A stretch of 64,000 bases of DNA from Tanypteryx hageni (lineage: Eukaryota; Arthropoda; Insecta; Odonata; Petaluridae): assembly GCA_028673005.1 (NCBI GenBank), contig CM054116.1:19725840-19789839 (forward strand), in the 5' to 3' direction. The notes beneath the pieces are model-generated. The model saw only the letters and a program-made list of their open reading frames with translations. It was not told the DNA's origin and made no database searches. Shown one piece after another: positions 54,783 through 64,000 of the stretch. A program made the translations under genes and the position numbers. Position 1 is the first letter of the stretch, and each line of letters starts with the position of its first letter.

Positions 54783-55243
54783 CACCATTGTGGCTACCTT
54801 TGCACAAAATTCAATAAAATCCACATCTGTGATAAGTGCAAGGGGTTTCTTCTCAGTGCCGAGAATTTCTTTGCTGAAGATTACCAGATACTTAGTTACT
54901 TAAAAAGTTATGGTGAGCCGGGGAAGGAATGCGATAAAATTTTTCTTCTATGCAGGGAAATTTTTTCAATTTTAGAGGACTGGGAGGAAGTTTTCCTTCA
55001 AGTTTTTGGTAGGGTGATGGCAGAACAAAACCTTGCCAAGAAAATAGGGCTTTTACTTAGTGAGGAAGAAAATTTCAAAAATCTGACTCTCCCTTGTGCT
55101 AAAAGTAAGGACATTTTTCTCTCCTTGTATGTAAGAACAAGAATTTTTTGGGCTGTTAACTTCCTCAATAGGCAAAGGGCAGATGAGGGTTATCTAAAAT
55201 TAAACAATCCTTCCCATAAACTTAAAAAGGTTTGTCATTTATG
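54783..55243 (+). pseudogene. P-element/THAP9-like transposase, C-terminal fragment
   Basis: The frame reads GYLCTKFNKIHICDKCKGFL, then YLKSYGEPGKECDKIFLLCR, FSILEDWEEVFLQ and, near the end, LYVRTRIFWAVNFLNR. A GY...K......C..C...L motif, followed by an L..YG.P block and a final Y.RTRI...V..LN helix, is the C-terminal signature of P-like (THAP9) transposases. The frame is open for about 150 codons without stops, starting just after an acceptor-like TATTTCAG. THAP finger and catalytic parts were not found upstream, so this is a terminal fragment. An alternative is another GTP-binding-domain transposase lineage. Confidence 0.55.
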
Positions 55244-55699
55244 AATTTCAGATAATTATTGAGAAAGACAATTGAAGGCATGAAAATACAACTAGACCAA
55301 GAAAATTGAAATTTGTTAGGAATGCTTGATTCTTACAGTAGAAGCCGTTTATGAAAAAAAATCCTCAAAAAAGACCCATCTTCAAATCCAGCAGATAATT
55401 TCTATTTCTCATAGGGTAACACGTAAAAATCAATCTTTCGACTTGAAGGCTTTTACTCTTTTGCAAGTCAAAATTAGGAATAATTGGCCTACAATTTTCA
55501 GACCTGGACCATTTTGAAGAAAAATAACGTTTCTTATTCTTATTGTCATATTTTGCCTATGATTGTAAGTCGCTCAAGTTCTGCTTTTAAATCATATTCA
55601 TTGGAAAGATTTAAGCCTGTTAACGATGTTGCCTTGCTGACCATGTCATTGTTAAACCTCGAGATTGTATTGCCATCTCAAGAGAAGGAGAGAGATGTT

Positions 55700-56130
55700 G
55701 GAGAGGATAGATAGATGTCTTTATTCAGGCAAAATGTGGAACATAAGGTCCACTCTTATATTTAACCTTTACAGGGAGAAGGAACGAGAGGAGGATGACA
55801 AAGAAAAAGGGAGAGATAGATAGATAATGTTCTTTATTAGGGCGAGAATAAGACTAGGAAGTTTGTTTTTCCAGAGGAGGGAGACAAAGAAAAGGGGAGA
55901 GATAGATAGATAATGTTCTTTATTAGGGCAAGAATAAGACTAGGAAGTTTATTTTTTCAGAGGAGGAGAGGGAGGGAGTGAGAGATAAAGGGAGAGAGGG
56001 AGGGAGACAGAAGGAGAGAGAGTGGAAGAGATAGATGCTGTTCTTTATTTTGGCGAGATTGAGAAGAGAATGGGAAGGAGGATGATGAGAGAGAGATAAG
56101 GGAGAAGAATGGGAAGTGCCTTAAATTTAA
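55700..56130 (-). repeat. (GATA)n-tailed minisatellite, units of about 85-110 bp
   Basis: The string GATAGATAGATAATGTTCTTT recurs near 55817 and 55899 (82 bp apart), with related forms at 55709 and 56024. Each is followed by ATTAGGGCGAGAATAAGACT or similar. On the minus strand each unit ends AATAAAGAACAT then (TATC)n, like a polyadenylation signal followed by a microsatellite tail of a LINE or SINE 3' end. The array may be tandem copies of such an end. Confidence 0.6.
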
Positions 56131-56755
56131 TACTTAATCCACACATACAGTCATATTAGGCTGGCAATCACACTAGTTTACATTTTAAACAATAGATTTA
56201 ACATCTCAAGCATGGTCGCACACATACTAGAAACCAGTCATCCCATCGCTATCAAATGCTTAACCCTGTTAACATAATGTATACAAATTAGACATGAAAA
56301 ATTATACATATGCAAACACCAACAGACTGTCTCTACCATTCCTCTCTCTACAGTCTACCCATTGACCTCCCATTCCCCCCTTCACATTCATGCCGTTAAA
56401 TACCTCACATGAGATTCTTCCCCCTTCATTCACTATCATCTGCTGATGATGATGAGAGCTTCCTTTCCTCACTTAAATTTTTTTAGATCTGTGTGATTGA
56501 GTTTGTGTGTGTGTTTGAATTTAGTCTGTTTGGTTCCTGTCGTTGTCGAGAGATGCACAAACTATCAGACATTTGTTTGAGATATCAAGTCCCTTTTGCG
56601 AAACAAATTTATTCTGTAAACTTGGTATATTTTAACTGATTATCTCTATAAAAGTCTTTTGAGATCTGTACAGTGTAGGAGTTTGTTTTAAAAATTGCTT
56701 TCATTGTGAAGTTTCAATTTTTCACTGTAGTCTTCTTTCTCTCATATACACTTAT
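56130..56755. other. Unassigned DNA
   Basis: No gene or element is recognised between the GATA minisatellite and the hAT end at 56759. Confidence 0.5.
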
Positions 56756-56758
56756 GAG

Positions 56759-57597
56759 CAGGGCCGGCTCAAGGTACAATCGATTGGAGCACGTGCTCAG
56801 GGCGCCGATATTTAAGGGGTGCCAAAGGGTGCTGGTGCATTTTGTTTTGTTATTATTATTGTAGTAAGACAATTATTTTTTGCACATAATTTAAACGGTG
56901 AGCGGACTGGGCAGCCGCCCGGCGCCCCCTGCCGGAGGGAAAGGTTTCATGCAACAATGTAATAAACGGTAACAAGGAAAGTGCAACTCTAACTGCAGGA
57001 TCAAAAGCTGATATAGACAGCATTGTTTTGTGTGATGAGCTTGTTAGTATTAAAAGTTTTTTAAAAGATACTGATAAAATAACGCCGCTACAAGTTCTAA
57101 ATTTTATTAAACAGAACGAAATGCAAGATCTTTATTCTAATATTTGGATTGCATTAAGGATTTTATTAACAACACCTGTTTCTGTCGCTAGTGCCAAAAG
57201 AAGTTTCTCAAAATTAATTAAAACTTATCTTTGATCATCGATTTCCCAGGAAAAATTGACACAATTAGCAACCCTTTCCATCGAAAATGACATCGCATAA
57301 AATATAGATTATTCAGATTTAATGAAAATATTCTCCAATAAAAAAGCCTGTATAATCAATTTTTAATTAAAATGTAAATTCACTTAGCTATTTTTCCATG
57401 AGTAATTTATGTTATACAAAAATTTCACAATTGATATTATAACAATTTGTTAATTACCTTAATTTGGTATTTATATAGAATGGAATGTTATAAAAAACAC
57501 CGAAGTGATTTAAACTAAATTTCTTATGGTCGCCATTACATAAGCTATATCGGTCGTGTAAGGTTATCTGGTGCAAAATAACTATAGGCAGGCCCTA
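56759..57597 (+). mobile_element. hAT deletion derivative, about 840 bp
   Basis: The left end CAGGGCCGGCTCAAGG and right end AGGCAGGCCCTA (complement TAGGGCCTGCCT) fit a hAT family with CAGGGCC termini. The subterminal GGGCGCC and GGCGCCCCCTGCC are also typical. An 8-bp duplication is not clear. Only the extreme C-terminus of the transposase remains, so most of the gene was lost by internal deletion. Confidence 0.7.
57028..57300 (+). pseudogene. hAT C-terminal dimerisation domain with Glu-to-Lys change
   Basis: The text NIWIALRILLTTPVSVASAKRSFSKLIKTYL, split here by position (residues 40-68), and the following QEKLTQLATLSIENDIA match the hAT dimerisation domain (normally TPV.VASAERSFSKLK.IK..LRS..SQERL..L..LSIE). 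The catalytic glutamate of the ER pair is replaced by lysine (SAKRSF), and a stop follows TYL. It is both truncated and catalytically dead. Confidence 0.8.
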
Positions 57598-57599
57598 TG

Positions 57600-58440
57600 A
57601 AAATGTGTGGGGGGGGGGGCATTTGGCCTCAAGCTTAAGGGCCCCTCAAATTTTGGCAGTTTTTCAGAGATGGAATTATGCACAGGCACTATCTGGGGGG
57701 CTTGTCGAAAAGAGGGCCCTTGTTCATCTTCCATTCAGAAAAGATGAAGTGACATCGAACGTAACTTACAATTTGATTTTTAATCGATCCTCTGTAACCT
57801 TTCAGCGAACCCCGACCACCAAAGTGGGCTACATAATGCCTAACATTTTTATATTTATTACGGCGAGGGGCCTCAAAATCTGGATGTGGCTCGGACCTTA
57901 TAGGTAAATGTATTTATTCATCTTTTTATACATCGAAATATCAATAATGAATGTAGAAAAGGACACGCCAAAAACAAATGTACAATGCGATTATACCATT
58001 TGCAGGACATCCAAGAATTATGTGTCACAACTTCCCCAGTTTTGGCTAAACGGTATAAACCCTCAATCAGATCCTCCTCACTCCTCTTACTTAACGCAGA
58101 GAATTTTTCAATTTGCACTTACTTTTTAAAAGAATTTCTCTAGGGAGCGATTTCAATGTGCTCTGCATTCTTGTCTGGGTGGAAAGCACTGTCACCAATA
58201 TATTTTTTCGGATCATATCTTTTCTTTAGGAGGTCAGAAGATTTTACGAACGAGTGCTACATAGTGCAAGCTTGACTCTCCTACCCCCAGTGTAATCCGC
58301 TGTAACCTTTCAGCGAACCCTGACCACCAAAGTGGGTTACATAATGCCTAATATTTTTATATTTATTACGGCGAGGGGCCTCAAAATCTGGATGTGGCTC
58401 GGACCTCTCTGAGTCTCACTGGTGGCCTGACTATAGGTTA
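57600..58440 (+). repeat. Pair of direct repeats, about 110 bp, 520 bp apart
   Basis: 57791-57900 and 58309-58410 are nearly identical (GTAACCTTTCAGCGAACCC ... GATGTGGCTCGGACC). The pair lies just after the hAT derivative and may represent two tandem copies of a short hAT-related element, since GGTGGCCTGACTATAGG at the end resembles the preceding element's right terminus. No gene is supported. Confidence 0.65.
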
Positions 58441-58767
58441 TTTGATATTAAAGTTGTATTGCTTAAAAATATACGAAAATCTGTATATAATTTTTTATGG
58501 TGCGTAGAAAAAGGGCAACTTTTAAAAACTACTAGAAAATCTATCAAATTTTTATTGATATCGCCAGAAATTCTAATATACCATTAGATAGAATATTCGC
58601 TTACCAGATGGTAGGCTCATTCTACCAGATCTACCAGATCAAGTAGATATTCCAATAAGTCCGCAACGCTGGACGCCGATGCGGGAGGCTGTGAAACCTC
58701 CACGCCCTCCCCTTCCCCCGCGTCGCCCTTCGCCGCGGCGCTCGAGTTGGCGGCGTTTATGGCTTAT

Positions 58768-59021
58768 TTGTTGCGCAATATAGTTCATCTCTTCAGAATG
58801 TCTTTTATGAACGACATTATCCACTAATATGAGATACAATTCGATTTAGTTTAACCGTAAGGCTATAGTAAGATTTTGTTTTAAAATATCGAAAATAAAG
58901 TACCCTTAATTGTTGCGAAATATCGTTCATGTCTTCAGAATGTCTTTTATGAATGATATCATCAACTAATGTCAGATATCATTCGATTTAGTTTAACCGT
59001 AATGCTGTAGTAAGATTTTGA
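58768..59021 (+). repeat. 142-bp tandem duplication
   Basis: 58768-58878 and 58910-59021 share CTTCAGAATGTCTTTTATGA, TTCGATTTAGTTTAACCGTA and GTAGTAAGATTTTG. The first copy directly follows a GC-rich patch at 58660-58760. Confidence 0.8.
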
Positions 59022-59800
59022 GTGGTTCTCGGCGAAGGCGTGGCGTCATAGGGCTTAGGTAAGGTCGCTTTGCGTAGATTGTAATGTCACTGGAAGGCAT
59101 ATAGTGACTGTAAGAGTCATATGGATTAAGCAGTATTAATTGTGACATCAGGATCTACAATTGGATATATTTTAATAAAATTCCCTCCAGCCATTTCTGA
59201 GTAAATAAAATGTTTCTAAAAATCGTGATGAATAAACTACCATTTATTTTTGTGCAATGTCACTTTTCTGAAAATGGGGTCTGCAAAAGATTATATATTG
59301 CCCAAATACGAGATATGATACGATTTTATGTACGCGTTTGGGCTCTAGAACAGCGAACAGACCGACCGACAGACAGACAGAGGGGCAGACGGCATGGCGA
59401 AACCACGGCAGTATATTATAGATAATGGTTGAATGACATAGTAGATACAAAAAACCGTATTAGAAGTGCTTTAATCGGATATAATAATGCTGACGGGCAG
59501 GGGCGAATATAGGGCCAGGCGATCTAGGCGGCCGCCTAGGACAGACGTCGGCAACCTTTCTCACGAGAAGAGACACTTTTTCAAGTAATGAATAACGCGT
59601 AACATAAGAAGAGCAGCGTTTATTGGCGGATCCACGGGGGATGACGGGGGCGATCATCCACCCCATCCCCCATTAGTCTTGCCGTCGTTTCACGTTTTGC
59701 GACTATAACTGTTAAGAAAACGGTTCTTCTAATAATAGGCCCATCTTTTTATTTTTCCGCAATTTTTATTAAGATTATTAACGAAGCCAATTTAGTTTTA
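59022..59800. other. Debris of several short elements
   Basis: A CAGA-core motif lies at 59362-59390. Two hAT-like terminal strings in the same orientation lie at 59498 (CAGGGGCGAATATAGG) and 59541 (CAGACGTCGGCAACCTTT), with a further TTGGCGGATCCACGGG near 59622. None has a matching opposite end nearby, so these are broken or nested termini. Confidence 0.4.
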
Positions 59801-59807
59801 GTTTTAA

Positions 59808-60211
59808 CCCATATCTGTCCAGAGGCAACATTTGTTACCAAGCAATTTAGAATTATTCTTCTTTTCATTAGAGCGACCTGAAAATGTAGTTATATTTTTT
59901 ATAATCTCAATTTATTCTATAATAAATATTCAATGCCCGCGTTATTTTTGTTTCCATACCGTTTAAACAAAAATTTCAAATGTTTCTTTATGTTCGTCCA
60001 TTTCTATTGGCCTCTTGTCATCTTTCTAACCTAAGTAGAATATAATTTCCGTAAATGTTTTATTATAATCTCTCTCTCTCTCCTTCTATTTGTAAATTCT
60101 ACATTGTGTAAGAGTTAACATGAAAAAATAACGATCTAGAAATATTTTTTTCACCACCGTAGTTGGACAACAAACTAAGGTGGCAACAAATGTTGCCACT
60201 GGGCAGATAAG
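59808..60211. mobile_element. Short TIR element, about 400 bp, superfamily unknown
   Basis: Left end ATATCTGTCCAGAGGCAACA and right end (complement) TTATCTGCCCAGTGGCAACA continue as inverted repeats for about 33 bp, to CATTTGTTACCA / CATTTGTTGCCA. The target duplication is not clear. There is no coding sequence. Confidence 0.65.
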
Positions 60212-60214
60212 ATT

Positions 60215-60745
60215 TCCCTTTTAGGTATACTAATCACATATTTTGCCAATTTTTCTTATTTATAAAACTTTGTTTTCTTTCTTAAAAAATGTTAGGCGCT
60301 ATTCAGTAGCCAAGAAATTGAATACAACCGTACCTATACCTTTCACTACTTTAGCAGTATTATTTAAATAAGTGTGCGGTTGATGTGAATGATCAATATG
60401 TTGCGCAGTACAGATCAACTAATTGAACGAAAAAGTGGTGGTGTTCTTTTATTGGGTGGGCAGTCTATGTTTCCTGCGAAGAAGGGTGGTATGTTTATAG
60501 AAGTTAATTGAATAACAATATTCCATTTTAGATTTTCGTAGGGAATGTGTTTAGTTCCTTTTGCGACGTTATGGCTCAGAGACCGCTGGGAGAGATCCAC
60601 GCGCATCTATTTCGCTCGGACTGGATTCAATCAAACGCGATGTCAGAGACCAAGTAATTACCAAGGGATCAACACGCTTTCGCCATTGTAAACATTGTTC
60701 CAAGAGGACAATATTTATTTGTAAAGAGTGCTATGTTCCTCGACA
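60215..60745. other. AT-rich DNA, no gene recognised
   Basis: Short overlapping frames only (60415-60606 minus, 60561-60776 plus); none has a recognisable domain. Confidence 0.45.
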
Positions 60746-60753
60746 CCCTAAAT

Positions 60754-61036
60754 CAGTAGTTCCCAAGCGTTTTTAAGTTGCGGCATACTTTCTAAGGTAA
60801 AGAGGTTTTCGCGTCTCACCAGCCTTGTAACAAGCTTTTTATATTTTTAGATACGGGTGTTACAATCTTTGGACACATCCATTCATTGTTTCTACCACTT
60901 AATCAATGTATTAGAAAAAATTCAATGCCCAATTACTCACCAACACATGAAAATCCTTGATTCATTTATGTACTAAACAAAGTTTTTTTGCGGCACCCAT
61001 AAAAATCTACTGCGGCACACAGTTTGGGAACCACTA
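60754..61036. mobile_element. Non-autonomous hAT element (MITE), 283 bp
   Basis: Ends CAGTAGTTCCCAAGCG and CAGTTTGGGAACCACTA are of the common CAGTGGTTCCCAA hAT type. They are flanked by CCCTAAAT (60746-60753) and CCCTAAGT (61037-61044), an 8-bp duplication with one mismatch. GCGGCA motifs sit near both ends. It is non-coding. Confidence 0.85.
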
Positions 61037-61044
61037 CCCTAAGT

Positions 61045-61550
61045 TTTTTATATGAAATAATTACATGTGCTAGAATTAAAATTGTTTAATTTCCTTTTTT
61101 GTAAAATTAAAAGCTATGTAACAGGCATCATAAAATTAGTTAAACTAAAGTAAAGTGTATGCTAAGTGGTCTATAATATGAACTATTCTGGAATAAAAAA
61201 TTGTATTTATTGAAATTTTGCTATTTGAAATTAATAGATTTTTGACGCAAATTCTTTTTTTCGCAAGTTCGCAGTTTAAAAAAATATACATGTTTGAAGG
61301 TGTACAAAACAAGAATAGTTGAATTAATTTGTTCATTTAGTACTTAATAGAAAAACCTACCAAAGAAGGAATTTTATGTATAGTAATACAAAAATTTCAT
61401 AAAATACGCAAAAAAAACGTTTTGGGGAATAATGGGTTAATTGAGAGATTTAATGTAGGGAGCTGCACGAAAGTCATGAAAGAGAGGCATGTAGATCAGA
61501 AGCCTCAGCTTCCCGACCCCTGGCCTACATAGCAAATTCAACTATACCTA
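61045..61550. other. AT-rich DNA, no gene recognised
   Basis: Contains a hAT-end-like CCCGACCCCTGGCC near 61513 without a partner. Confidence 0.4.
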
Positions 61551-61559
61551 ATCCCTAAC

Positions 61560-61835
61560 CACATTTCTGATTCACTCGTGAAGCTAAACTGGTTAAATTT
61601 GAAGTCCCGAAGACGGTTCCATTGCTTTCCTTACTATACCAATTACTTACTTATAACAATCCACATTATCTTTCCACGGAATTCAGGAGTTTAGACACTG
61701 TACATAACCGTAATACCAGAGGGAGGCATAAACTCCTTATTCCTCATCACAAGACAGTAATTTTCAGCGTTCCATCATTATTACCGCTTGCAGACTATGG
61801 AACGAATTTCCCCAAACAATAAAACATTTGCAATC
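61560..61835 (+). pseudogene. Non-LTR retrotransposon, extreme C-terminus of the reverse transcriptase ORF
   Basis: Across small frame breaks the text runs WLNLKSRRRFHC, then HYLSTEFRSLDTVHNRNTRG, KLLIPHHKTVIFSVPS and ACRLWNEFPQTIK. RR..H, then TRG/TR..L..P, then a final RLWN.LP block, is the usual ending of CR1/L2/I-like LINE ORF2 proteins. It differs from the LINE fragment in block A. The GC-rich repeat that follows at 61836 may be its 3' untranslated region. Confidence 0.65.
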
Positions 61836-62110
61836 AATCAATCTCACACCCACCGCCCGCCCGCCCACCCATCCCCGAAAAATTTTTTTTCGCCAATATC
61901 CCACCTCGCAGCAGCCTCTTTGGACGCCCAGCGACCCTCCCGAACAGATCTGCCCCACGAAATCTATCCCCCAGGAATCGCCTCACGAGTTTTCAGAGGC
62001 CCAAGAAGCCCCGAAATCGGTCCCCGACCTCCATCCCTTCCCTCCCCCTACGACGACAGCCCTACCCGCCCCCGACGGCCCCACTCTCCCCCCCGCCGCG
62101 CCCCACAACC
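61836..62110 (+). repeat. GC-rich dispersed repeat, copy 2
   Basis: Homologue of 53130-53450, with the same order of landmarks. It is C-rich on the plus strand with few purines. The frames through it are compositional. Confidence 0.7.
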
Positions 62111-62334
62111 CTGGCGCGTTACAACCTGTATAACTCAACGCACTTGTCGAATTTTAGCTTTCCTCCGTCCCGTCCGGCTCCAACGAGAGGTCTTCTTCTT
62201 CATCCTTGTCTCTCCTTCCTCGGCCGCCGACGCCGGACCGTCTCTTGAACCCCTATCTATGAACTTTTGCACCAATCGACCGCTTTTCATGACACTTTGT
62301 GGAAGTCTCCCGCTACCGGAGCCGAGCTCCCGAG

Positions 62335-62475
62335 GTTAGTTTTTGTTTCGAATATTGAACGTCTCGGGTTCGATTCCAGGATCTATTATCCTTCCCATTT
62401 GATTTACATGGGAAATCCGAAAACCGTGGTGCAGGGCAGTTTTCTCTAGCGTATCAAAATATCTTAGAATTGTAA
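62335..62475 (+). mobile_element. tRNA-related SINE, copy 2
   Basis: CTCGGGTTCGATTCCAGGA is a good B box, followed by CCATTTGATTTACATGGGAA and ATCAAAATATCTTAGAATTG. These are the same segments as the minus-strand SINE at 53820-53945. In both loci it lies 250-400 bp beyond the GC-rich repeat, but in opposite orientation. Confidence 0.65.
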
Positions 62476-62479
62476 TATC

Positions 62480-63300
62480 GGTGCCGGTGCAAATTTTAAC
62501 ACGTTTTTTAAGTTTTACTAGATTCTCCAACTTTGGCGCCGATGGTGCACAAGCCGTTTACATCCGCTCCATGGGCTACACGCGACAACCCCTCGCTCCA
62601 CTATACTCGTTTTGGCCCTCGCTGAAGTCGCTGGTTATGAGAAGTATTACATATTTACTGGCAAACATTTACTAAACCTATTCGCAAATGGTATTTTATT
62701 TTTTAAACGGGAAAAATTTTCCCATGCTGTCAAAATGTCCGCGCGCGACTCAGGCCACCATCGTAATAAAATAATTAAAAATAAATCCTAAGAAGATTTT
62801 TTCGCAAAAAGGTAAAGAATGAATTTTGATTTATCGAACTTGATTGAAATACTTTGCTAATGTTATATCGTTCTGTGAAGCTGCAAGAATGTTAGCAGGC
62901 AGAACGTCCGCCAAACGTCATTACGGGATTGTTGCGAGCAGCGAGCTGGGGCGGCGCAATAAGATACTTGAATGAAAATTTACCAATTCTGCGTGTCCAT
63001 TGCCATTTGACGCGGTCACCTCGTCGCAAAATCTGACCTGGGGAAAAAATGGTCTACTAAGGAAGCTGGTAGAAGCATCTAAACATTACAAAGAACATAA
63101 ATGCAATTCAACAGATAATTGTTATTTATATTTTCAATCTTTTGATAGGAGAACTAATGTTTTGTTGTTGACTATATAATTATGTATTTATTGTTTTATT
63201 ATTACACAGACATATATAGATTAACCATATAAATAGGGTAACACTCACGTGTTTTCCCGGCGGTTGACTACCTCTGACGTGAGGAGAGGAGGGGTCATGC
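62480..63300. other. Unassigned DNA
   Basis: No gene or element is recognised. Confidence 0.45.
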
Positions 63301-63304
63301 GCCT

Positions 63305-63323
63305 GCTCTTCAGCCTGAAGAGC
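63305..63323. repeat. Short palindrome GCTCTTCAG-C-CTGAAGAGC
   Basis: A 19-bp perfect inverted repeat with a single central base; it could form a small hairpin. Confidence 0.8.
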
Positions 63324-63561
63324 AAAACATCAGGATGACTTAAAACCAATACGTAGTCATGAAATGAAGTTTATTAAGTTTCTCAAAAAAATTTACAATT
63401 TAATGAAACAAAAAGTAACAAAGCTTATTCAAATCTCAGAAAAATAAAATTATTTTACAGTTCCATAAAATATTTCTTTTGCCCAAGTGCTGAGTCACAT
63501 AATTTCCAATATGTAATAATGAAAAAATGACTTTGTAGTTTCCACAAATTTAAATTTAAAC

Positions 63562-63600
63562 ACGACCGGTTTCACTACGATCGCAGCATCATCAGGTGAT
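63562..63600 (-). ncRNA. Hammerhead-ribozyme-like motif, second type
   Basis: On the minus strand, CTGATGA (complement of 63589-63595) leads into an imperfect stem II (CTGCG with CGTAG), then GAAAC (complement of 63569-63573), and CGGTC. CAC before the core can pair with GTG after GTC as stem I. Stem III is ACCGGT, self-complementary over six bases, so a dimeric fold is again predicted. Stem II contains a wobble pair and two or three unpaired bases, so it may be decayed. Motifs of this type (GACCGGTTTC...CATCATCAGGTGA) recur in insect repeat ends. Confidence 0.45.
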
Positions 63601-63879
63601 TAAGGTAATTGAATGAGCGGTTGGGAAACGAAGGCGAAAGCATCATACTAGCCAAATGTTACAAAAAGTTACGAAAACTTGGTAAAAGGGCCAAAGACAA
63701 CAATGTTCATACAAAGTATTAAAAAAATATTCGGTAAGCTAAATAGAGCCGAATGATTGTGGAAAAGGTATTTATTTAAGAGGGGCGAGTCTTTACAAAT
63801 AATTATCTCTAGCTGTTCGAGTGCATCCAATTTTCGTCCTTTACTTAATTGGATAGGATCATCTTGATGGATGGATGAA

Positions 63880-64000
63880 TGAATGCACCTTCCCTCGTTT
63901 TACGAACTACCGTTTGACGATGCAATGGGAAAATAATCTTTGTTTTACGAGTTTTCGCATGACGAACAGTTTTCGTGGAACGAATTAAGTTCGTAAAACG
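63880..64000. repeat. Left part of a possible short DNA element, cut by the window end
   Basis: CCCTCGTTTTACGAACTACC, GTTTTACGAGTTTTCG and AAGTTCGTAAAACG are related inverted and direct motifs of the kind seen at ends of mariner/pogo-type MITEs. The window ends inside, so boundaries are unknown. Confidence 0.4.

Noticed and set aside
63880..64000. Complete mariner-type MITE
   Set aside because: Only one side is inside the window, so ends and target duplication cannot be judged.

Overview
The window looks like nuclear DNA of a metazoan, most likely an arthropod and probably an insect. It is AT-rich with local GC-rich islands. The mobile elements present (hAT of several lineages, Tc1, Tigger/pogo, PIF/Harbinger, P-like, Penelope-like, non-LTR, tRNA-derived SINEs) are typical of large repeat-rich insect genomes. 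No protein-coding host gene could be established. Nearly everything recognisable is a transposable element, a broken transposase or reverse transcriptase, or tandem and satellite DNA. Assignments rest on conserved motifs read by eye; no database search was possible.

Layout. 1-7558 and 24333-32640 are two near-identical copies of a composite block. Part A (hAT fragment plus 5'-truncated non-LTR reverse transcriptase end) is inverted between the copies. Part B (SINE, repeat filler, second hAT fragment) is in the same orientation. 8000-12600 holds an old tandem repeat split by a SINE with an 11-bp target duplication. 13026-16350 is a tandem duplication whose units carry a 90-bp palindrome and a hammerhead-ribozyme-like motif. 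One unit also carries a 92-bp hammerhead-like insert with a 9-bp target duplication; the other unit has the empty site. 16.9-24 kb holds remnants of hAT, Tc1, SINE and Harbinger elements and several minisatellites. 32955-35465 is a roughly 780-bp satellite array whose monomers recur elsewhere in the window.

35.5-36.7 kb is a terminal-inverted-repeat element. 38309-40729 is a hAT with intact 8-bp duplication and an intron-like segment. 43.7-48.1 kb is a KIAA1586-like hAT split by a second, younger hAT (43959-46713) with a perfect 8-bp duplication. 48.8-50.0 kb is a Penelope-like reverse transcriptase fragment. 50169-50883 is a Tigger-like element with TA duplication. 52.3-53.7 kb is a CpG-rich repeat region, followed by a possible promoter with an RFX X-box and a CCAAT box (about 54.2 kb). 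The rest holds a P-like transposase fragment, hAT deletion derivatives, SINEs and short inverted-repeat elements.

No pathway can be reconstructed. The most interesting theme is a set of four hammerhead-like motifs. All have a self-complementary stem-III strand, as expected of dimer-type hammerheads. They lie in the same window as a Penelope-like element, and one is a minimal insertion with a visible empty site.
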